Below, piece by piece: positions 1 to 5,486 of a stretch of DNA of 14,774 bases. The notes beneath the pieces were generated by a model. The model searched no databases. It worked only from the letters and a program-made list of their open reading frames with translations, and was not told the origin of the DNA. Source of the DNA: an uncultured beta proteobacterium (GTDB lineage Bacteria > Pseudomonadota > Gammaproteobacteria > Burkholderiales > Rhodocyclaceae); contig CAIVZW010000201.1 of NCBI GenBank assembly GCA_903910495.1, positions 1 to 14,774 on the forward strand. The letters run 5' to 3'. A program made the translations under genes and the position numbers. The number at the start of each line of letters is the position of its first letter. The first letter of the stretch is position 1.

Positions 1-130
1 GCAGTTGGCCACCGTCGTCCACGATACTGATGCACTCTGCCTTGTTCATTGCCACCGCCTTCGCGACTGCCGCATCGATCATCTTCATCGCACCGACATA
101 GGTCAGCCGAAGGTGTTTGTCTACGTTCAT
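1..130 (-). CDS. GlcG/HbpS-like (DUF336) protein, partial 5' end
   Basis: Only the first 43 codons are visible; the gene continues beyond the left edge. The translation begins MNVDKHLRLTYVGAM and continues with a helix rich in Ala and Lys, then the segment CISIVDDGGQL. This is the usual start of the GlcG/HbpS (PF03928, 'haem-degrading') family: Leu-Thr, an alpha helix, then a strand ending V-D-x-G-G. Family members bind haem or corrinoid, or are accessory proteins in glycolate, propanediol and amidohydrolase clusters; the role here is unknown. The ATG at 130-128 is preferred over an in-frame ATG at 145-143 because a GGAGAG ribosome site sits about 6 nt upstream of it. The gene follows the amidohydrolase stop by 20 nt, so the two are almost certainly one operon. 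Confidence 0.78.
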   Translation of the reverse strand, partial: MNVDKHLRLTYVGAMKMIDAAVAKAVAMNKAECISIVDDGGQL

Positions 131-150
131 TATTGCGCTCTCCATAAAAA

Positions 151-1266
151 CTACGCTTTCGCTTCGGCAATTACACAGACCAGGTTGGCGCCGGGGGGGC
201 CCTGATGCTCGGCGCCGGCCGACGCGAGAAACATTGTGTCGCCGACGATTGTCGCCACGATGGCATGGGCGACTGCCTTGGCCTGAATGCCGCTGAACGG
301 CGCCAGAAAGTCGGAATGCAGGACATGGCGGCGGCCCCGCACATTTGTCACGTAGTCTGCACCAGCATTCACCAGTACCCCGGCGATGCGCTCACGATCA
401 GCATCTACCACCACGCCGTCCTTGAGTTCGAGGCCCGCTTGCGCAAAAGCGCTGCGCGCGCCAGCAATATCAAGCTGATCTTGCATCACTCCATGTGCAG
501 CAATCATCCGGCCAGGAGCGCCATGGACATTGCCGATCACGAGCACGCGGCACGCTACCTGTTCCCCTCCCGCCGACGTCGACGCTACGGAAGAAAACAG
601 TGACTTATCGACGTTGATCATGCCGTCCGTGAGTTTGCCACGTTCGACCTCGCCGGTTGCCACCGCGACGCCAAGCGCACAGGCACCTTTAGCCAGCGAC
701 GACGCTACGACCGGATTGCCATTGACAACCTTCTTGCCACGCTTCTCGGCGTCCGCGATGCGTGCGGGTGTCATTGCCGGACATTTGACTTCGACGCACT
801 CAATCTGGGAAGAATCGGTGATACCGGCGTCTTGCATGGCCGTACGCACGGCCTCAGTGACAAGGTCTACCTCAACCATGGTGCCGTATTCTTCGGGCAG
901 CAGAGGGCGCGAACTGGCAACGCCAAGTGCGAGGCGCTTGCCCTTCCCCGACGCGTTACAAGGTTGCTTGATGAACAGGTTGATGTGCGGGGACATGATG
1001 CCGCCTACTCCGCCGATCATCATCATCGGGATCTTGGCGAACACTTCCGCGCGGGAAATTTGCAGTCGCTCAGACAGCAGAACTTCCATAGCCAACGTGG
1101 CATAGCCCCGGGCATACGGATCGCCCTCGGTTTGCTCCATGATTGCGACAACATGCGCGGGATCAACCGTTTTGTTGTCGAACAGTGCAGCAACCCCGGA
1201 CACATCGCCAGGGGAACTCATAGCCACACGAATAACCGTGCATTCAAATTGTAAATCCGGGGACAT
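151..1266 (-). CDS. Ring-opening amidohydrolase, barbiturase/cyanuric acid hydrolase family
   Basis: A 371-residue protein matching the length and three-repeat layout of the AtzD/barbiturase family, which hydrolyses cyclic imides (cyanurate to carboxybiuret, barbiturate to ureidomalonate) in the cytoplasm. Visible landmarks are SSPGDVSG (17-24), the unit-1 segment EQTEGDP (44-50), IGGVGGIMSPH (84-94), VKCPAMTPA (160-168), SVASTSAGGE (226-235), RGRRHVLHSD (310-319) and the C-terminal ASAGAEHQGPPG (348-359). Compared with AtzD as I recall it, the central Lys-Ser dyad (K161, S231) is intact, but the unit-1 Lys and Ser are Q45 and I84 and the unit-3 Lys is N300. The substrate may therefore not be barbiturate or cyanurate. 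An ATG nine bases upstream (1275) abuts the AGGAG ribosome site, so the second ATG at 1266 (9 nt spacing) is taken. It is divergent from the AllG/FdrA cassette, which suggests it feeds a ureido acid to it. Family call firm; substrate unknown. Confidence 0.88.
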   Translation of the reverse strand: MSPDLQFECTVIRVAMSSPGDVSGVAALFDNKTVDPAHVVAIMEQTEGDPYARGYATLAMEVLLSERLQISRAEVFAKIPMMMIGGVGGIMSPHINLFIKQPCNASGKGKRLALGVASSRPLLPEEYGTMVEVDLVTEAVRTAMQDAGITDSSQIECVEVKCPAMTPARIADAEKRGKKVVNGNPVVASSLAKGACALGVAVATGEVERGKLTDGMINVDKSLFSSVASTSAGGEQVACRVLVIGNVHGAPGRMIAAHGVMQDQLDIAGARSAFAQAGLELKDGVVVDADRERIAGVLVNAGADYVTNVRGRRHVLHSDFLAPFSGIQAKAVAHAIVATIVGDTMFLASAGAEHQGPPGANLVCVIAEAKA

Positions 1267-1275
1267 GCTAATCAT

Positions 1276-1312
1276 CTCCTTTCACTGATTGCAGGAGGCA
1301 AAGACGGCCTCC
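1276..1312 (-). promoter_or_regulatory. Leader hairpin with alternative pairing to the ribosome site
   Basis: In the minus-strand leader, GGAGGC (1312-1307) can pair with GCCTCC (1299-1294) around a 7-nt loop. The 3' arm overlaps CTCCT (1297-1293), which is complementary to the AGGAG ribosome site (1280-1276) of the amidohydrolase with a 12-nt loop. The two pairings exclude each other, as in a translational switch. The pairings are seen in the sequence; the regulatory role is inferred. Confidence 0.35.
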
Positions 1313-1496
1313 AAACGCTTCTTTGGCTCGCGGGGGCGGCGCAGAATGAGGACGACCTGAATTTAGGTGCATATTTGGTACTCGCTTTCAGTCGTGATGT
1401 AAAAATACTGATGCAGCTTTATTTAGTAATTTTTCCAACGGCCATCGGAACTGGCGAAGGGGAAGTGCGCTTCTTATTCAGCATCAGTCAAGGCGT

Positions 1497-1525
1497 ATTT
1501 TATTAATACAATTATTACTTGTCAA
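1497..1525 (-). promoter_or_regulatory. Sigma70 promoter for the amidohydrolase operon
   Basis: Read on the minus strand, a perfect TTGACA (-35, 1525-1520) is followed after 17 bp by TAAAAT (-10, 1502-1497). Transcription would begin near 1490, giving a leader of about 225 nt before the amidohydrolase start codon. This is the best-matched promoter in the window. Confidence 0.6.
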
Positions 1526-1553
1526 GAAAATAATATGGCGATTTCGGATGGGT

Positions 1554-1605
1554 CAGCCAAATAGAAGCAGTACCGTGTTGCGCTTGCCCATGATCCAGCC
1601 AAATA
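1554..1605. repeat. Direct repeat CAGCCAAATA, 42 bp apart
   Basis: The 10-mer CAGCCAAATA occurs at 1554-1563 and 1596-1605. The start-to-start distance of 42 bp is about four helical turns. Both copies lie upstream of the -35 box of the minus-strand promoter, where activator sites would be expected. No regulator gene is in the window. Confidence 0.35.
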
Positions 1606-1667
1606 AGGCTGGAAGATTCTGGCAACCCCTTGAAAGGGACAGGGGTCACCGGAGGAATCAGGGCTGG
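1595..1667. other. Cluster of nested inverted repeats in the divergent gap
   Basis: CCAGCC (1595-1600) can pair with GGCTGG at 1607-1612 (6-nt loop) or with a second GGCTGG at 1662-1667. Between them ACCCC (1625-1629) pairs with GGGGT (1642-1646), and CCCTT (1627-1631) with AAGGG (1634-1638). It does not match any riboswitch class I can recall. It may be a REP-like or insertion remnant, an operator region or a structured leader for the plus-strand genes. Confidence 0.3.
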
Positions 1668-1870
1668 TAAACTGTTAGTAACTTACTGATTTAAATATAA
1701 TTTTAGATCTTATACATAGCACCGCATAAAAGACCTCTTCGTGAAACCTGTTGATTACTTTGCTTTCTGAAGAATGGCGAATATGGTGATCGGACCGGAC
1801 CATGCCGAATGCCCTCTTGCGACAGAACCAACCCAAATGCACATATCAACAAGAGATAAGTAATAATTTG

Positions 1871-1900
1871 TTGACTACAGTAGGCACGCCGAAGTAAACT
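1871..1900 (+). promoter_or_regulatory. Possible sigma70 promoter for cassette A
   Basis: TTGACT (1871-1876) and TAAACT (1895-1900) are separated by 18 bp. Each matches the sigma70 consensus only partly, so this is a weak candidate. It is the only candidate seen between the divergent genes in the plus orientation; it would give a leader of about 160 nt for the AllG-type gene at 2070. Confidence 0.25.
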
Positions 1901-1901
1901 T

Positions 1902-2018
1902 ATGAATGCACCTCGCTCGCTGATGCTTTCTAACGTGAGTAAAGCAATAGCCGTGATACTTGCCTTCATTCTGAGTTTCTGGGGCCTGTTAGAAGTCGTT
2001 TCGCGGCTTCTCGTATAG
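1902..2018 (+). CDS. Possible 38-residue membrane peptide or gene remnant
   Basis: The frame starts MNAPRSLMLSNVSKA and then has one clear hydrophobic helix (residues about 15-31), ending EVVSRLLV before a TAG. The helix followed by Arg resembles the N-terminal helix of transporter subunits (ABC-type permeases or TRAP DctQ), so this may be the stump of a lost transporter gene rather than a functional peptide. No good ribosome site is seen, and the weak promoter box at 1895-1900 lies directly before its ATG. It ends at the edge of the tandem duplication. Confidence 0.22.
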   Translation: MNAPRSLMLSNVSKAIAVILAFILSFWGLLEVVSRLLV

Positions 2019-2092
2019 GGGAATCTTGACACATGAGAGCAACTAACAAACTTTCAAGGGAATCTTGACATGAGAGCAGCTAACAAACTTTC
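2019..2092 (+). repeat. Tandem duplication over the AllG-type start codon
   Basis: The segment 2019-2055 is repeated at 2058-2092, differing by a 2-nt deletion (ACAC to AC) and one A-to-G change. Each copy holds a GGGAATCTTGAC leader and an ATG followed by Arg-Ala. The upstream copy (ATG at 2033) codes for only 11 residues and stops with TGA at 2066-2068, one base before the real ATG at 2070. The near identity suggests a recent duplication. Confidence 0.85.
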
Positions 2093-3305
2093 GGTTGAGC
2101 GCATGCTCGCTTCGAACCCCGTGCTTGTCGATATCATTCCGGCCCACGAAGCGATGCCTGGGCTCAGAAAGAATCTCTTCTTGCATGCCGGTCCACCAAT
2201 CAAATTCAAAGACATGTGTGAGCCGATGCGCGGGTCCGTAATATGTGCCGCGCTTCACGAAGGCCTTGCATCGACACCCGAAGAGGCAATCGAACTTGTC
2301 GAAAATGGCGGGATAGAGTTCGATCCCTGCCACGCCCATAAAGCCGTAGGTCCGATGACGGGGCTTACTACGTATTCCATGCCGGTATGGGTCATTGAGG
2401 ATAGAAACACCGGGCAGCGCGCTTACAGCAACGTGTCTGAAGGTCAGGGGGTTGGCCTGCGCTTTGGTGAATACGGTCAGAAAACACTCGATCGGCTCGA
2501 CTGGATCGAGCAAACGGCCGCTCCCATTTTTCAAAAAGTTATAAAGGATCTGGGGGGCGTGGATCTGGCGCCGCTCATCGGCCAGGGCCTCGCCATGGGC
2601 GATGAATTCCACATGCGGAATCTGGCCAGCACGGCGCTGCTCATCAAGTTGATGGCTCCTGCGATCATCAGACATGCGGGCAAGCATGCCGAAGACATTA
2701 TGCGTTTCATAGCAGTGGGCAACGATCAGTTCTTCCTGACCATCGTCATGGCAGCGATGAAACTTGCAGCCGATGCCGGTGACGGGGTGAAGGGTTCCTC
2801 TGTCGTCACGGCAATCGCAAGAAATGGCGTTGAAGTCGGCATCAGGATTTCCGGGCTGCCTGGCAGGTGGTTCACAGCACCCGCCCCCATGGTTGAAGGG
2901 CTTTATTTTCCGGGTCGAACTGCAGCGGATGCCAACCCGGATCTCGGAGATTCAGCCATCATGGAGGTCGGCGGTCTGGGCGGGTGCGCCATGCTTGCCG
3001 CTCCTGCTATCGTCCGTTTCGTGGGTGCAGCAAGTGTCGATGTGGCTTGGAAAACGACCGAGAATATGTATCGGATCACTCTGACGGAAAATCCCAAGTA
3101 TCAAATCCCGATACTGGATTTTAAAGGCGTGCCTTACTGCATTGATGCCGCGCTGGTTGTCGAAACAGATATCACCCCGATCCTCAACACCGCAATCGCT
3201 TCAAACAAGGCCGGAGTTGGCATGGTAGGCGCGGGCATGTCTACCGTACCCATGGAGCCGTTCAAGGCGGCATTGTTGGCTCTTGCCGAAGATCTGAATA
3301 TCTAG
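2070..3305 (+). CDS. ylbE: AllG/YlbE-type DUF1116 protein, cassette A
   Basis: A 411-residue cytosolic protein of the DUF1116 family, close in length to E. coli YlbE/AllG, which together with FdrA/AllF and YlbF/AllH is reported to form oxamate carbamoyltransferase (oxalurate + Pi to oxamate + carbamoyl phosphate). Conserved segments seen: PAHEAMPGL (24-32), HAGPP (39-43), EPMRGS (51-56), PCHAHKAVGPMTG (86-98), LAMGDEFHMRN (174-184), ARNGVEVGIR, WFTAPAPMVEGLYFPG, DANPDLGDSA and a Gly-rich C-terminal segment. AGGGA lies 8 nt before the ATG at 2070. It lacks the roughly 70-residue N-terminal domain found in the cassette B paralog; that domain is encoded separately at 4975. The gene lies ahead of its FdrA-type partner, the reverse of cassette B. 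It may use a ureido acid other than oxalurate, since it faces the amidohydrolase operon. Family firm, substrate inferred. Confidence 0.87.
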   Translation: MRAANKLSVERMLASNPVLVDIIPAHEAMPGLRKNLFLHAGPPIKFKDMCEPMRGSVICAALHEGLASTPEEAIELVENGGIEFDPCHAHKAVGPMTGLTTYSMPVWVIEDRNTGQRAYSNVSEGQGVGLRFGEYGQKTLDRLDWIEQTAAPIFQKVIKDLGGVDLAPLIGQGLAMGDEFHMRNLASTALLIKLMAPAIIRHAGKHAEDIMRFIAVGNDQFFLTIVMAAMKLAADAGDGVKGSSVVTAIARNGVEVGIRISGLPGRWFTAPAPMVEGLYFPGRTAADANPDLGDSAIMEVGGLGGCAMLAAPAIVRFVGAASVDVAWKTTENMYRITLTENPKYQIPILDFKGVPYCIDAALVVETDITPILNTAIASNKAGVGMVGAGMSTVPMEPFKAALLALAEDLNI

Positions 3306-3336
3306 CAGACATCTAGGCGCTTACGAAACACTGATC

Positions 3337-3350
3337 TTGTTCACGAACAA
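3337..3350. promoter_or_regulatory. Palindrome upstream of FdrA-type gene A
   Basis: TTGTTC-AC-GAACAA is a perfect palindrome with 6-bp arms in the 113-bp gap between the AllG-type and FdrA-type genes. It is compatible with an operator or a short hairpin and has no T-tract. Confidence 0.35.
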
Positions 3351-3372
3351 TACCGAAGTGAGTTTCCTGATA

Positions 3373-3394
3373 TTTACGTGGAATTATGCGTAAA
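3373..3394. promoter_or_regulatory. Inverted repeat TTTACG-N10-CGTAAA
   Basis: Perfect 6-bp arms at 3373-3378 and 3389-3394 are separated by 10 bp and lie just upstream of the FdrA-type ribosome site. The arm spacing suits a dimeric regulator. Function is inferred. Confidence 0.3.
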
Positions 3395-3418
3395 CGATAG
3401 ACCTGAACGGAGATGATT

Positions 3419-4963
3419 ATGCTGAAAAACGTTGTAAGGAAGAACAGTTATTATGACTCCGCGACACTGATGCTGGTTAGCAGCAAGGTGGCGCAGCAAG
3501 TGCGTGGTTCTAAGAACATCGCAGTTCTGATGGCGACCGAAATGAACAAGGAGCTCATGCGCGGCGCGGGGCTGCTGAATGAGGATGGAGAGGCGGCCGC
3601 CCCCAACGATCTGATATTCGCCGTTCGGTCTGATACCGTGGAAGAGATTGAAGCTGCGATCGCCTCCGCCGTCGAAATCCTCGAGAAGAAAAACACCGAG
3701 AGGGCTTCTCGCAACGAGGGTCGTAACTACAAGACGACTCAGGAGGCTCTGAGCGCGCTTGGTGGCGCCGATATTGCGGTCATATCTCTTCCTGGGGCCT
3801 TTGCACATTTCGAGGCGAAACGCCTTCTGAATGCGGGCGTCAACATATTGATGTTCTCGGACAATGTGTCGCTTGAGAATGAGAATATGCTTAAGGATCT
3901 GGCTCTTGAAAAGAATCTGCTGATGATGGGGCCGGACTGTGGCACGGCTGTCATCAATGGCGTGGGCCTCGGCTTCTCCAACAAGGTGAAGCCCGGGTGC
4001 GTAGGCATCGTGGCTGCATCCGGCACCGGTCTGCAGGAGGTCATGACGCTGGTAAGCAATTTTGGTGGCGGGATCAGTCAAGCGCTCGGCACCGGCGGCC
4101 GCGATGTGAAAGAGGAAGTCGGCGGCAAGATGATGCTTCACTGCATCGATATGCTGGAGGCCGACCCACGGACCGAAATCATCGTGATCGTATCAAAGCC
4201 CCCTGCCCCGTCGGTCACAGCAAAGCTCTCCGAGCGCATTAAAAAGCTGTCAAAACCGGTTGTGGCTTGCCTGCTGGGTGATACCTCCAACCTTCTTGGC
4301 GATACCCGTTGTTATGTTGCGCACACTCTGACAGAGACTGCGCAAATCTGTCTCGATCTTGTGGTCGGAAAAGGCGCGACCATACCATCGCGTGGCGACG
4401 AAAACGAGGTGGTCCGGAAGGTCAAGGAGGGATTGAGTGGATCGCAGAAATACATCCGCGGTTTGTACTGCGGCGGAACGCTCTCTTATGAGACGCAGCT
4501 CATCATTCGGAATGCATTGGGAGCTGTCTATTCCAACGCGCCCTTGAACTATGATTTCAAGCTTCACGATTCGCAGTTTTCTCGTGAACACACCGTACTG
4601 GACTTGGGTGAGGATGAGTTTACGGTCGGACAACCGCACCCGATGATCGAGCCTTCGTTGCGCCGTGAGCGCTTGCTTCGAGAAGCACTTGATCCAAGCG
4701 TGGCAGTTATCGCTTTGGATATATACATTGGCTACGGATCTCACGATGAAGCCGGCAAGCTTTTGGCCGAGCACGTAACCGAAGCCCGTGAGCTTCTTGC
4801 CAGAGAGGGCAGGTCTGTAGGTTTCTTTGCCAGGATCTGCGGTAGCTTTGAAGACTACCAAGGCTATGAAACCCAGAAAGAGATCCTGGAAGCTGCAGGC
4901 ATCACTGTCTTTGAAACCAACGAGCAGTGCGCACGTGCTGCGGTTGCTGTCGTTTCACAATAA
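3419..4963 (+). CDS. fdrA: FdrA/AllF-type protein, cassette A
   Basis: A 514-residue protein of the FdrA family, built like the alpha subunit of succinyl-CoA synthetase (N-terminal Rossmann-type domain, then a ligase-like domain). It is predicted to be the AllF-type subunit of a ureido-acid carbamoyltransferase. Visible motifs: MFSDNVSLE (145-153), GPDCGT (171-176), GIVAASGTGLQE (196-207), GTGGRD (224-229), SKPPAPS (259-265), RGLYCGGTL (347-355), LGEDEFTVGQPHPMI (396-410) and DIYIGYGSHDEA (434-445). An ATG at 3413 overlaps its own ribosome site, so the second ATG at 3419 (GGAG, 6 nt spacing) is preferred. E. coli FdrA is about 40 residues longer; the missing C-terminal piece matches the separate gene that begins 11 nt downstream. 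The exact substrate is unknown. Confidence 0.88.
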   Translation: MLKNVVRKNSYYDSATLMLVSSKVAQQVRGSKNIAVLMATEMNKELMRGAGLLNEDGEAAAPNDLIFAVRSDTVEEIEAAIASAVEILEKKNTERASRNEGRNYKTTQEALSALGGADIAVISLPGAFAHFEAKRLLNAGVNILMFSDNVSLENENMLKDLALEKNLLMMGPDCGTAVINGVGLGFSNKVKPGCVGIVAASGTGLQEVMTLVSNFGGGISQALGTGGRDVKEEVGGKMMLHCIDMLEADPRTEIIVIVSKPPAPSVTAKLSERIKKLSKPVVACLLGDTSNLLGDTRCYVAHTLTETAQICLDLVVGKGATIPSRGDENEVVRKVKEGLSGSQKYIRGLYCGGTLSYETQLIIRNALGAVYSNAPLNYDFKLHDSQFSREHTVLDLGEDEFTVGQPHPMIEPSLRRERLLREALDPSVAVIALDIYIGYGSHDEAGKLLAEHVTEARELLAREGRSVGFFARICGSFEDYQGYETQKEILEAAGITVFETNEQCARAAVAVVSQ

Positions 4964-4974
4964 GGAGGAGGCCA

Positions 4975-5151
4975 ATGGAAAAGAGCCCGTTGTTCGACAA
5001 GAGTAAGCTCAAGATAATCAATCTCGGTCTGGAAGTACTTAACAACGCAGTCAACATGCAGGGCTCCCAGGGCGTCCATGTAGATTGGCGTCCGCCTGCT
5101 GGCGGTAATCTGCGCCTGATAGAGATCATTGAGCGCCTGAAGGAGATGTGA
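4975..5151 (+). CDS. Stand-alone FdrA C-terminal domain protein (58 aa)
   Basis: A small gene with a very strong ribosome site (AAGGAGGAG) overlapping the stop codon of the FdrA-type gene and 4 nt from the ATG, so real translation is likely. The protein has an IINLGLEVL helix, then GVHVDWRPPAGG (33-44), then a closing helix LRLIEIIERLKEM. The same domain, with IHLDWQPPAHG, forms the N terminus of the cassette B AllG-type protein (7058), and as I recall E. coli FdrA carries it at its C terminus (HYQWSPVAGGNKK). Small 'fdrA domain proteins' of this kind also exist elsewhere. It is probably a subunit or linker of the carbamoyltransferase complex; its chemistry is unknown. It ends directly before IS-derived sequence, but its length fits a natural end. 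Confidence 0.82.
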   Translation: MEKSPLFDKSKLKIINLGLEVLNNAVNMQGSQGVHVDWRPPAGGNLRLIEIIERLKEM

Positions 5152-5179
5152 ACCGCCAGAGTCACTGAGGTCCGCACCT

Positions 5180-5289
5180 ATGAGACAAATACGTCACTCG
5201 GTTGAAGAAAAGATACGCATTGTTTTGGATGGGCTTCGAGGCCAGGACAGAAACCGGCAGAAGAACCAGGCATCCCGATCTATGACTGG
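5180..5289 (+). pseudogene. IS3-family transposase orfA remnant
   Basis: From the ATG at 5180 the frame reads MRQIRHSVEEKIRIVLDGLR, the typical N terminus of an IS3-family OrfA (helix-turn-helix, 'EEKIRIVLEGLRGE'). The homology then breaks off; after a frame change near 5248 it seems to continue as AEEPGIPIYDW, resembling the 'AELCRREGI...YYxW' part of the same protein. No orfB, right end or target-site duplication is seen. It is a dead fragment marking a past insertion or rearrangement between the two cassettes. Confidence 0.6.
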
Positions 5290-5397
5290 GTTTCCGTTTG
5301 TGTCTGGAAATCAATGCTTGTCGCGGGTGTGGATCCAAGTGGGGTGAAGGGCTGGGGTCGCTTGTTTTCGCTCATTTAAGACAGCAGATCGCCCAGC

Positions 5398-5424
5398 AAT
5401 CATGCGGATTGTAGGCATGATTTT
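5398..5424. other. 8-bp inverted repeat, possible weak terminator or operator
   Basis: AATCATGC (5398-5405) and GCATGATT (5415-5422) are perfect inverted repeats around a 9-nt loop, followed by two more T residues. The stem is short and not GC-rich for a terminator; an operator upstream of cassette B is equally possible. Confidence 0.3.
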
Positions 5425-5486
5425 GTCGTCCAATCTGGCGACTGCTGAGTAATTCAATAAAGCTATTAAATCATATCGAGGTACTC

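Larger units (their letters stand above)
1267..2069. other. Gene-poor divergent regulatory region
   Basis: About 800 bp separate the minus-strand amidohydrolase operon from the plus-strand cassette. The gap is AT-richer than its surroundings, especially around 1490-1540 and 1670-1720. It contains the promoter, leader hairpin, repeats, small reading frame and tandem duplication listed separately. A 109-codon minus-strand frame at 1703-2032 has no family resemblance and is not called as a gene. Confidence 0.6.
5152..5486. other. Junction between cassettes A and B
   Basis: This 335-bp gap has no intact gene. It holds the degenerate IS3-type orfA fragment (5180-5289), a stretch at about 5290-5390 without recognisable features, an 8-bp inverted repeat (5398-5422) and an AT-rich segment (5450-5475) before the next ribosome site. 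TGAACCGCC at 5149-5157 is compatible with an IS3-family end but is too short to prove one. Confidence 0.55.

Noticed and set aside
1619..1636. Possible sigma54 promoter (TGGCAACCCCTTGAA)
   Set aside because: The GG at -24 is present but the essential GC at -12 is replaced, and no adjacent gene starts at a suitable distance.
1703..2032. A 109-codon minus-strand frame in the divergent gap
   Set aside because: No motif or ribosome site, and its sequence covers the tandem duplication and AT-rich spacer; probably chance.
5149..5157. Idea that the small-domain gene is a fusion AllG truncated by an IS
   Set aside because: A complete AllG-type gene already exists in cassette A, the small protein ends where free versions of the domain normally end, and it has its own strong ribosome site. 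TGAACCGCC may be coincidence.
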